A stretch of 64,000 nt of DNA from positions 16,658,930-16,722,929 of the forward strand of contig NC_049996.1 in assembly GCF_000003815.2 (NCBI RefSeq), given 5' to 3'. A model generated the notes under the pieces. That model saw only the letters and a list, made by a program, of their open reading frames with translations. It was not told where the DNA came from and did no database searches. Positions 21,785 through 31,672 of the stretch are shown here, piece after piece (the first letter of the stretch is position 1; every line of letters starts with the position of its first letter). Source of the stretch: Branchiostoma floridae. Taxonomy: Eukaryota > Chordata > Leptocardii > Amphioxiformes > Branchiostomatidae. The position numbers were made by a program, and so were the translations under genes.

Positions 21785-21840
21785 AACATCTGCTTGGAGA
21801 TTAGGATGCCACTCTGCTGAACCGCGCCATCTAGCGGCGG
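21785..21840. repeat. Repeat end with CTCF-like word
   Basis: CAACATCTGCTTGGAGATTA followed at 21,824-21,837 by GCGCCATCTAGCGG. Same arrangement as 21,240-21,290 and, with changes, 13,313-13,366. Confidence 0.5.
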
Positions 21841-22222
21841 TCGTGGTACGACAGTAACCGCCTGTCACCTTGATTTCTCACAGGTCATTAACCTCACTTT
21901 TCCCGATAATCCTACACTTCCGGTAACATCCGCCGTTTCCGGTCGGGGACTGTACATTACTTAAGTGAACAGGAGGAAGAGTTTCGTCACTTCTTTTATC
22001 CTATGACTCGCATGAGAACATTGAGTACTAGACTAGTAGTAATCGCGGACATTTCCTCTGACATCCGTATTAAGCTCCATAGTCCTGATTGGCAAATGTA
22101 AAGAAAGCTTTGATCTAATAGAAATTGATTCTGAATGTATGAACTGCATGCTATCTTTCAGATTGACGATCAGGATCGCCTCCAGAGCGGCCGATCGAAC
22201 CCTCTGGTAGCAAAATTCCCCT

Positions 22223-22672
22223 NNNNNNNNNNNNNNNNNNNNNNNNNNNNNNNNNNNNNNNNNNNNNNNNNNNNNNNNNNNNNNNNNNNNNNNNNNNNNN
22301 NNNNNNNNNNNNNNNNNNNNNNNNNNNNNNNNNNNNNNNNNNNNNNNNNNNNNNNNNNNNNNNNNNNNNNNNNNNNNNNNNNNNNNNNNNNNNNNNNNNN
22401 NNNNNNNNNNNNNNNNNNNNNNNNNNNNNNNNNNNNNNNNNNNNNNNNNNNNNNNNNNNNNNNNNNNNNNNNNNNNNNNNNNNNNNNNNNNNNNNNNNNN
22501 NNNNNNNNNNNNNNNNNNNNNNNNNNNNNNNNNNNNNNNNNNNNNNNNNNNNNNNNNNNNNNNNNNNNNNNNNNNNNNNNNNNNNNNNNNNNNNNNNNNN
22601 NNNNNNNNNNNNNNNNNNNNNNNNNNNNNNNNNNNNNNNNNNNNNNNNNNNNNNNNNNNNNNNNNNNNNNNN
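22223..22672. other. Assembly gap (450 N)
   Basis: A run of undetermined bases inside repeat-rich DNA. The flanks (CTCTGGTAGCAAAATTCCCCT and CAACTGGAGCTCCTTGC) resemble the interior of the TAGCCTC inverted-repeat family. Confidence 1.
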
Positions 22673-22894
22673 CCAACTGGAGCTCCTTGCTCCTATCAAT
22701 GAAATTTTAACAATCTCCTTGCTCCTACCCAACCGAAAACTCTTTGGTGGACAAACTCCCCAGGCAATGCGTATAGACAGCGTAGATAGTCTAGTAGAGA
22801 TTAATATTTCATAATAGTAATAGGCATGCCCACGCACTAGTATATTTACTCCCATCACCTTCAAGGAAAACGAACGGTCCCTCAGGTGAGTGCA

Positions 22895-23010
22895 CAGGTA
22901 TGACGTCACCTGTCCGTCATCGTCATGCAAAAATGCGTGACGTCACAGGGTTCGGCTGGGCGGAGCCTGTAGTGCATTCCGCGCCTGCGCCGCGGGGCAG
23001 CCCGTTCCAG
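22895..23010. promoter_or_regulatory. CRE pair in a CpG-rich patch
   Basis: Two perfect palindromic CRE octamers TGACGTCA at 22,901-22,908 and 22,938-22,945, 37 bp apart. A CpG-rich stretch with GCGCCTGCGCCGC near 22,981 follows. This resembles a CREB/ATF-type promoter, but no gene start is identified nearby. Confidence 0.3.
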
Positions 23011-24060
23011 TAGGAGACCAACAGTTGGGCAAGACGGCCGCACTTTTCACGGAGTGTTCCCAACTTCTTACCGCGACTCTTAAAGACGGGAAATATCACG
23101 TGGGGAGGACAGGTGCGACTCTGAGACAATCCGCACAGGTACGTGATTACCTCACACAGGTGAGAAGGGTTGTTGTGACACTTCTGGATTGTTTTGTTTA
23201 CTTTTGGCTTGTTGTCAACAATCAATTTTTTTCCCCTTGCGCGATCAACTGTAGATTCGCTTTGACACATAAGCCGTCCCAGCAGTCTTTGTTTACCTTA
23301 ATGGACACAATGTTATCCTAATTATAACAATTTCGACTCCGGAGATTTGAAATTACTGAAGCGGAAAATTCCAGAGCCTTGGAGGCACCTGGATCCACCT
23401 AAGAGTTTAGTTAAAGATATTTGTCTTGGAGACTCTTAGGGTCGGAAGCCGCACGACTGAGGCGTCTTTGGCAGTCTTGAAGACACGTTTTTAAGTAAAA
23501 CCGTCGTCTAAGACATTCCTGTGGGAAACTTGACCCAACAGACCGTCCCGACATCGGTGTAACGTGCCGGGTAGGCATGCCGAACTGTTGTGGGTTGTCT
23601 GGCGATTTTTCTGAACTTTCTAAACTTCCAAACAAACAGACGGACTGAAGTTACGGATAAGCGAGGATTAACATACCGAGTGGCAATCCCGGACAGATGT
23701 AGCAAGACTCGCCGCCTGATGTGGCAGTTTGTGTGGCAGGTTGTGTGACAGGGCTGAGTTGCTACATGTGTATCCATGTGTGTGTGTGGCAGACAACTGG
23801 ACACATGTTTATTTACAACAGCTCAAGTCTGTCAGACACCGTCAGAGTGGAACTGGACACAGGTGAACGCTGCGGGGTTCTCCTGTCGCGAAGTGCCCTG
23901 CCGTTTTTGTTGCTTTTCAGAGAACACAGGAAGGGGGAGGGGTGGTTCTACATGGATCTCCGTGTTAGCGCTTTGCCTCGGGCGTGCCGGGGAGACCACA
24001 AATTTTCCCGATCAGCCTGCCGTAACGTAAACCCACCGACGCGTACGGAATGAAGAACAC
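23011..24060. other. No gene recognised
   Basis: Short open frames only, none with family resemblance. No clear repeat beyond short TG runs near 23,770. Confidence 0.4.
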
Positions 24061-24102
24061 ATGTCCTGTTAGCCTCGACCAGGCTCCACAGGCATGTCCT
24101 GT

Positions 24103-24498
24103 TAGCCTCTATCAGGCTCCACAGGCTACCAGACAAGTAGTAGAAATAGGCCCGACGAAACAGAAAACACGTCAGTGCAGTTAGATGACCGGGGAGTACA
24201 GTTTGCCAGGCCGGCCAACACTCCTAGGCCAGTTAACTAACTACATTGTGTACTAGGCCTTTATTCCTAACTTGGCTAATCTCCAAGCAGATCCTACGGT
24301 AGCATAAGATAGAATCAAAAAGCTGGCAGAGGAGTGAAGCAGGCTTAGGAGTGTGTTTCGCTACAAGGCAAATGTACACCTTTTGGCTGACTACACGCCA
24401 TGGCCAGTTTGGAACTATCTTATGCCATTCAAGATCTGATTGGAGTTTAAACTTTGCCAAAGGCCCCTTATACTGCCAGGCGGGAGTCTGGTAGAGAC
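24103..24498. mobile_element. TAGCCTC inverted-repeat element with duplicated left end
   Basis: Left end TAGCCTCTATCAGGCTCC and right end GGAGTCTGGTAGAGAC. Flanks ATGTCCTGT (24,094-24,102) and TTGCCCTGT (24,499-24,507) match at 7 of 9 positions. The left end plus its flank is tandemly doubled with a 34-bp period (24,060-24,127). A GGCCGGCCAACACTCCTAGG word, shared with other copies, lies inside. Confidence 0.55.
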
Positions 24499-24995
24499 TT
24501 GCCCTGTTCTGTTTCTGACGTGACGGACAGGGTTTAACATTCGCACGGACGCCTGTTTCTTCTCTGCCTGCCTGTGTGACGTGTGGACGGGAGTGTTGCG
24601 GTGTTGCTGGGATGTGGGTCTGTGGTTTTGCGGTAATTACAGTGATTATAGTCATTACCTCATCAGTCTCATGTGACAATACATCACAATAAGTACAACC
24701 AGAAGTTCTCGGAACTAGTTTTGTCAACGCCGGGCACATTTCGCCTGTAAACAGAGTTAACAGTAATAATTCACCGATATCTCTGGAAAGTCATTCGCCC
24801 TGTTCATGCTAATTTCTTACAGTAATTTCTCGTTACTTACTTTAGTTTCACGTTGGTGACCCTGTATTCTGTGGTATCGTGGACATCGAGGGTAACCACC
24901 GCTGTGGCCAATGAAACTCCTCTGGCGGCTAAACTCCTTCCGCAATCTTTGATATGATATTATCTTTTACCGCCACCAGATCTGCTTGGAGATTA
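24277..24995. mobile_element. 719-bp element with TAATCTCCAAGCAGATC termini
   Basis: Left end TAATCTCCAAGCAGATCC and right end AGATCTGCTTGGAGATTA form inverted repeats that stay recognisable for about 55 bp (AAGATAGAATC versus ATGATATTATCTT). It is much longer than the 110-180 bp relatives in this window and overlaps the previous element, so the two are nested or recombined. No transposase is seen. Confidence 0.5.
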
Positions 24996-25487
24996 GCTGA
25001 GAGGGACCATATATTATTCCTGGCACGGAAACATTCACAACCCAATTTAGCATGCTTCAAGTGTCGGGCTTTTTAGGTAGCCTCTACCTGGCTCCGTGGA
25101 TCGGTGTTCTAATAGTAGAAATTGGAAAATAGAGTCAATAGTACGCTAGGGGAGTCGGCCGGCCACAAGAGTTATTTCTCACCGCCAGGCTGGCCAACAC
25201 TCCTAGTCCCCTATTTTACTATTCAGCCAGGCGGGAGTCTGGTAGACACTACCGTCCCCCACTGAGCAGCCTGATAGACAACTGAGGAAACCCAGCGGCG
25301 ATGGAGACGCGCGCTTTTGTTGATGGACATTTATGCCAGACGCGATACTAACATCTGCTTGAAGAACAGACCAGACCCGTCTGTTGGGTTGTCAGACTCA
25401 GACAGCCAGGTCGGCGCGGGGACCCACATGACAACATGTCGCCGGGAGGGACGAGCTATTATCCCTGGCACGCACCACTTCATTTAA

Positions 25488-25683
25488 TAGCCTCTACCAG
25501 GCCTTCCTAGGGGGGGTGCGGGGATCGTAGCCTCCACCAGGCCTTCCTACGGGGGTGCAGGGATCGTAGCCTCCACCAAGCCTTCCTACGGGGGTGCAGG
25601 GATCGTAGCCTCCACCAGGCCTTCCTACGGGGGTGCGGGGATCGTAGCCTCCATCAGGCCTTCCTACGGGGGTGCGGGAATCA
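25488..25683. repeat. Five tandem 39/40-bp units of TAGCCTCCACCAGGCC
   Basis: Units start at 25,488, 25,528, 25,567, 25,606 and 25,645. Each reads TAGCCTCCACCAGGCC then TTCCTACGGGGGTGCGGGG and ATCG. Single-unit relatives lie near 35,710 and 37,365-37,500. The unit is the terminal sequence of the inverted-repeat element family. Confidence 0.9.
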
Positions 25684-25799
25684 TAGAATTTAAAATTGGC
25701 CAAGGGAGTCAATCTATCAAGTATCATCATCATCAGTCACTTTGTTCTGCATCTACAATCTTTGAAAAGTCCTATAGCTGCATTCAGTCTTTTTTATGA

Positions 25800-26215
25800 A
25801 TGAATGAATGAAGACCTTTATTGTACAGTTTTGCCCAACCGAGCTAAGTACAGGTCACAACAAGTCAAGATATATACATATAAAAGTATCACAAATCTAG
25901 TCTAACACAAAAGTTCGGCTTCTTCTCGCTTCTTGGTAATGGTGAAAATATGATCTTTCTCCACTGTGCTTTGCATCCTGCAAGCTTCCTTAACTCTGGA
26001 GTCAGTCCACGCTAAGGTTATTGCCTGACTTATATTATTACCCACCATGGAATTTGCAATTTTCTCTTCGACCATGAACTTGCCAAAAACTGTAAGGTGT
26101 ACATTCCGAAGTTTCTGTTCAACGGGAGGGGGCTGTTTTGACAGCGCTTAAAAGCTGTATTGAAGTTGAGCATATCTTTAGTTTCACCTTTCTTACCCTT
26201 CTTCTCCTGAGTCCT
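25800..26215 (-). mobile_element. LINE 3' UTR
   Basis: Minus-strand element ending in (TTCATTCATTCA), with AAGACCTTTATTGTACAG and GCTAAGTACAGGTCACAA. Its 3' UTR shares TTCGGCTTCTTCTCG with the copy at 27,285-27,465. Confidence 0.65.
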
Positions 26216-26682
26216 GTTTATGACTATGAAATGTTGATTTGTTGTTGTTTTTGTCCTCGTTTTACGTCTATTATTTCGCTAGACGTGGTCTCTTGGTGCT
26301 GAGTAACACATGGTTCGTTTTTAAGTCAAGAGTCTCTCTTGGTATTTAACTCTTGGTTCCTTGTGCTTGAGAGTTGCTGGAGGAGTTTCTAGGAGAGTAC
26401 GTCGAAACGGTACTAATGATGTTGACTAGCACGTAATGTTGGGGGTCATCCGGGTTCTGCGTGCGGAGAATCCGCCATGACGGGGCTGACCTTGGGGGAG
26501 AATTATTCCGTGCCGGGAACCTGTCTGGCAAGGTCAAACTTGTCCATTCTTCTCCAAGAATCTGCTGCCAGACAAGGACTCTCAAGTTTCGTCTCAGGGT
26601 AAGATCCAAAGGCTTCAGCGTTCTTAGAAGTGTAGCTAAGACTTGAGCGTTAGACTGAGACACTTTCTACTCTCCAACTCCA

Positions 26683-26822
26683 AGCAGAGGTCAGTGGGGG
26701 ATATTGTCCAATTTATATCCCTTGTTTTCTCTCTGACGGCACAGAGGAAATGGGGCATTTCGTATTCAAGAAGGTCGACATCTTCCGCCACCAACCTCTG
26801 CTTGGAGCTCAAGAGTAACCCA
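26683..26822. mobile_element. CTCCAAGCAGAGG inverted-repeat MITE
   Basis: Left end ACTCCAAGCAGAGGTCAG and right end CCAACCTCTGCTTGGAGCT enclose about 100 bp. No target duplication is evident. Confidence 0.6.
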
Positions 26823-27284
26823 TTCGTAATTTGAACTTTGAATGATAAGGTTTTTTTCGTAGTTCTTGTGATTTCTTTTTAAGTTTGCGAATGTGAACCA
26901 AGTATTCATGAATATTGCACAAGTGTAGAAAGTTTGTCCCGTTTACGTTGATAAAAGCCAGACTTGGAACCAGCTTAACTATATTCAAAGACAATTCAAT
27001 TTCTACAGTTGGATATGATTCGGAGATCACTTGTTGAGTTTGAGCTGTTGTCTGAATCGTCCTATTGTTTTACGCTGCCTTGAGGCAGATTTCGAGGTTA
27101 ACCAAACGTGCCTGCAGAGTGCAGTCGGAGGTCGGATATTATTGCAACAATTATCGGCGCCGCGGGCACAGAAACAACACAAACAGCGAACACAAACATC
27201 GCGCCTCTCTGGTCTCACGGTTCCCAGACCTGATGTCACAATGAAAACACTTCCGATCCAAGATTACACACAAGTAGATTAATG

Positions 27285-27465
27285 TAATAGCCTTTATTGC
27301 ACATTCATGCCCTATCGGGCTAAGTACAGGCATATAGATACAAAGGGTAGTAATGCAGTAAACATGGTTTCTAAGACTAATCTAAAACATAAATTCTAAA
27401 ACTATTCTAATACATTTGTTCGGCTTCTTCTCGTTTCTTAGTTATGTTGAATATGTAGCTTGAGA
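27285..27465 (-). mobile_element. LINE 3' UTR
   Basis: Same family as 25,800-26,215: AGCCTTTATTGCACA, CGGGCTAAGTACAGGC and TTCGGCTTCTTCTCG in the same order. Confidence 0.65.
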
Positions 27466-28160
27466 TGTGTTTGTATTAATAGAATCAAGTAGTTGTTTAT
27501 AGACGCCAGTTACATGTACTAATAGGGTCGCCGGGATATTTTTCTTCTCTCTGTTCGTTACTTGGTTCTCTGAAATCTTTTCTGCTAAAACTAAAGAGAA
27601 GAATGCTTATATTTTGACCCCAACTTTCGAGGAAAGTCATCGATATTGCCTTCCTATAGTAGTAGAGGTGTTGGTGGTGTTTCCATTGCACTCAAAGTTC
27701 AAAGTTCCAGGAACTAAGGTCAAATGTAAGGAAAGTTGCATTGTTCGAGATGTTAACCAGCCCGGTGTGTTGACTGTCTGTGGTTCCTGTGCCCAAGGAG
27801 GTTGAAACTTCCTTGCTGTACCAGTATCTGATCACAGGATGTCTGTTTCTCTATTATTTTCATAGCTGAACCTGCCCATTATCTTCACGTAAAATTGGAG
27901 AACCTTATAAATTAGCGGCCAAGGCAAAGGAAGGCCAACAGCTCCGTGCTTCCGCCGTGCCCTTGTAGCAGTTGTGTTTCCTGTAGGACTGACCTCGCTA
28001 CAAGGAGAAGGCCTCAGCAAGGAAATTGTAACGATAACATCCTCTACAGGCTACATGTCTGAGGGCGAAAGGAAAACAAGATGGGTAAAAACAACAATAA
28101 CAACAATACATTGCCCTCTATCGTTGAAGAGAATCATCATTCACGTATTTACACAGTTAA

Positions 28161-28297
28161 TAGAATTTTCATCAAGCAGTGACTACTTTTTAAAGGTAAA
28201 CTCACGTGCCTCCAAATTTCCGATAGCTATCAGTCCATCTTTGGAGGTACGTCTGTTATACTCTTATAACGTAGTCACTGCTTGATGAAAAATTCTA
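28161..28297. mobile_element. 137-bp MITE
   Basis: Perfectly paired ends around TTTTCATCAAGCAGTGACTA and TAGTCACTGCTTGATGAAAA, about 25 bp each, with TA at both outer edges (TAGAATT, AATTCTA). No ORF inside. Confidence 0.85.
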
Positions 28298-28602
28298 TAC
28301 TACCCTCTAGACTTCAATCTAGAAACCATAAGCGAGAACTGAAGCGACACAACATGGCATCACAGCCAACATGTGTTTTAGTCCTGTTTAGTCTAGAAAT
28401 GCAGAAAGCAACGCTACTTCTGTAGCCTAGTGTCACAACTACACTCAAGGATGCTGTATTCTACGAATAGTCAGTACTATGTAGCTATCATACTTGTGAC
28501 GTGAGTTCTACACTTTGCAAAACGCCTTCACTTCTGCAGCTACACTCAAAGCTAACTCATCGGTGTTGCCTCCTGTAAGTACACTTATTGCTACGCAAGT
28601 GT

Positions 28603-28790
28603 TAGCCTCTATCAGGCTCAACAGGTCGCTGGAAGGTAGTTTCAGCTGTCTAAGTAAGCCAGAAAGCACGCCAGAGGATTTAGTTGGTCGAGGAAGTCGC
28701 AAACTGTACTCCTCTGGCCAGGCGTGTTCTCTGTCTTATTTGGCCAATTTCTACTATTTTCCAGCGACCTGTGGAGCCCGGTAGAGGCTA
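28603..28790. mobile_element. TAGCCTC inverted-repeat element, 188 bp
   Basis: Ends TAGCCTCTATCAGGCTC and GAGCCCGGTAGAGGCTA. Inner arms AACAGGTCGCTGGAA and TTCCAGCGACCTGTG pair, apart from the sequence edges. Flanks CGCAAGTGT (28,594-28,602) and TGCAAGTGT (28,791-28,799) form a 9-bp target duplication with one mismatch. Confidence 0.85.
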
Positions 28791-30002
28791 TGCAAGTGTC
28801 ACTTCTTCAAGTACGGGACTCATTTCTTTTCTTACAAGAACTCTCGAGGTGAACATGGCGGAAGAAAACAATTTTCACGAGATCGGACGAAGATGTCATC
28901 CCCATAACTCCCTTACTGTTGCCCAGTGATTGTTCTAAATGACAGTTTAACTCCTCCGTCCGTCCGAGCCAGGGTGTCATTAAGTCCCCGGATGTATAAT
29001 TACGTCATCACGACCCCGTTTCATGGCCAGCGAGGCATGCGCAAATCGTGGTTCGATAATCACCGGGCATTAATCTAGATAATCACCGCCTGTCGGGCTG
29101 TCATTCACCCAGAGGTCAGAGTTGAAGAAAAGAAAGGAAAGAAAAAAGACACGAACCAGACCAACCAAACTGCAACGTAAAGAAAGAAAGAGTGAAAGTT
29201 TTAGATTGATGTCTCTCGTAAAAAGTGAAAGTTAAGGAACGAATTGATCTTGACAGGTTGGTAATGAGGAGTAATAAGGAGAGAATATTGGAAGCATTCT
29301 CTTAAGCAAAGGGGACAGAAGTTGTGTCAAAACTCCTTATTCCGCGACTTTGGTCCCCTTTGCCTTTAAAAATCCAATTTTAGATGGTCATAATTTTGTG
29401 TTCAATCGTGATATCGAAAATCAATTGATGCTTTTTTGATGCTCTTACTTAGCAAGTTCTACCATCCTGTACATTTTTATTGAAAAATATTGATGTTTGA
29501 TTTTTTGCCCCTCCTTCTTGTTTAAGACACGAAATCATTTGGATTGTCACAGGTTTGAAAGCTGATATCCAGTATAAAGCTACCAAACCAGAATGGCTAT
29601 CACATCAAAATCGGTATCACAAGCCTTCTACTACTCAAAAATAACAAGGAGAATTTGCCACCTCAGAGGGTACCAATATGCCCTCTCTCTCACTACTAGG
29701 GGAATGTCTGAATGCTCGGAAGACGCGGGGTAAGTTTATGCCCCGTGGCGGTTGTGCTGTCAGGTTGTCCAGACTGGCCCAGTGTCTGTCTCCGCGTCGC
29801 CACATTCCGCAGTTAAACACCGCTGGTACGTCATCTGTACTGATAACGGCTTATTAAACTCCGTACCTATCAGTGCCGTCTGATAAAGTCTTATTAAACT
29901 TCTTATCTATCACCTGCTGAATGTTAGCCTCCTTGGCAGACGTCTTAGTGGGATGGTGGGCCATCTTTATTTGATAATCTTGATTTGTCTTGTGTGTGTC
30001 AT

Positions 30003-30168
30003 ACACACGGACGCACGCACATAGATACACACAGACACACACGGACATTCACGCACACACACACACACACACAGCGAGACACACACACACACATACACAC
30101 AGAGCGACACAGACAGGGACACACACACACACACGGACGCACGCACACAGATACACACATACACACAC

Positions 30169-30202
<34 letters not shown>

Positions 30203-30302
30203 CGAGACACACACACATACACACAGAGCGACACAGATAGGGACACACACACACACAGGGACACACACACACAGAGTGAGACACACACACACACAGAGAG
30301 CG

Positions 30303-30337
<35 letters not shown>

Positions 30338-30390
30338 GACACACACACAGACACACACACAGAGCGACACACAGACACACACAGACACAC
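30003..30390. repeat. CA-rich complex minisatellite
   Basis: (CA)n tracts separated by GCGACACAGA, CGGACGCACG and GGGACACA spacers. Open frames in several registers are by-products of the repeat. Confidence 0.95.
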
Positions 30391-30714
30391 ACTCCTTGCG
30401 GTTGAGTAATTACATCCCGATGTCAATGAGATGACGCCCGCGGAGAAGGCCGTTGTAGGCTTCAGTCCGTCGTCAGGTTAGCATACTCGGTGATTACCGG
30501 AGCGCTGGGGCCCACGGAGAAGCCTGTTGGAGGCTAGCGCCTGTGTTAAGCCCAGGTGTCCATGTTAATGTACTGGTTACCCAGGTTAGCATACTGGGTA
30601 CTAGTAATTACCTGAGCGCTGGGACCAATTTTCTGCATGCTATCCTCACCGTGAGGCCTGCGTTATGTTAACCCGTCATGGGGGCGACAACAAAGTCCCG
30701 CCGCGGCCATGTTA

Positions 30715-30798
30715 CATACACAACATCGCTTATCACATACACAACACCGCTTATCAGATACATAACATAACTTATCAGGTACATGACATCAGTTATCG
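30715..30798. repeat. Four tandem 21-bp units
   Basis: CATACACAACATCGCTTATC-like units repeated four times with increasing divergence downstream. Confidence 0.8.
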
Positions 30799-30974
30799 GC
30801 TAAAGCTGGTCTTCTTGTTGGTCTGGAAATGCACAGGGCAAAACTGGACAGACAGACTTTCCAACTGTAACGCGATAGATTAAATCATTAAATTGTCCGT
30901 ATTATGTGTTGATATATTGTCGATGTTATGAGCTATGTGATAGAATTGGGACATTTTGCATAGCTTCAATGGGC

Positions 30975-31155
30975 TACTCTTCAAGCAGAGGTTAGTCTCC
31001 GGCTGTTTTTTTTTAACGTTTTTTTAGTCGTTTTTATCGGGCTTTCTATTTTGTACAACACCTTGGCTGGCGTACTTCAAGAAAAATGACAAAATAGAAA
31101 GCCCGATAAAAACGACTAAAAAAACAGCCGGAGCCTAACCTCTGCTTCGAGAGTA
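30975..31155. mobile_element. Fold-back relative of the CTCCAAGCAG family, 8-9 bp target duplication
   Basis: Arms of about 65 bp: left TACTCTTCAAGCAGAGGTTA, right ends CCTCTGCTTCGAGAGTA. Inner arms include CGTTTTTATCGGGCTTTCTA and its reverse complement. The flanks CAATGGGC occur at 30,967-30,974 and 31,156-31,163, and extend to nine bases if the terminal T is shared. Confidence 0.85.
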
Positions 31156-31672
31156 CAATGGGCTACAACTGGGTCCATTTGCCTATTTCTTGATCAATGT
31201 TTCCATCATATATCATGTGTTTTGCAAGATTGAGGATAAAATTGACCCCGATGCTACTTTTGGGTAAACAATGACAGTCTCCCTTGCTTTGTTGATGTTA
31301 CTCTCAGACTTACATAACGTTTGACGGCTTGTTTATATAGATGGAGAAGAGGTGACCAAGAGCTCTTGTGATTTTGTCTTGTCAATAAGAGCATTACATA
31401 ACACCCCCTCTATAAACTGTCATTCAGGGTCATTCGGAGGTCGCCCCCCTCCCCACACAAGTTATTTTCATCCTAGAAGATTTTTTTGTTCATTCCTTAA
31501 AAAGACAGTAAAAACTTCAGTTTTGGCCATACTCCTCCGTGGAGACGAGTCGAATGCATCGGTAAACACTTTGTTTACCTGTTGTTGTTTGTTTTTCATT
31601 ATCACCAAGGTGACAGGTCCTGACCAAACATTGTTTTTGTTTCCAGACCGTCGCAAGTTCAACAGCAGAGAG

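Larger units (their letters stand above)
19562..22222. other. Gene-free repeat-rich DNA
   Basis: No supported gene. It contains the repeat at 21,055-21,292, a TTGTTGTTGATATCCTTG element near 20,835, and a repeat end at 21,785-21,837. Confidence 0.5.
28800..31640. other. Gene-free stretch with tandem repeats
   Basis: No supported gene. It holds CA-rich repeats (30,003-30,390), a near-duplicated block GGTTAGCATACT...GAGCGCTGGG at 30,476-30,512 and 30,582-30,625, four 21-bp units (30,715-30,798) and a fold-back element (30,975-31,155). Confidence 0.5.

Noticed and set aside
29967-30434. Cys/Val-rich or His/Thr-rich proteins
   Set aside because: Translations of a CA/TG-rich minisatellite on either strand.
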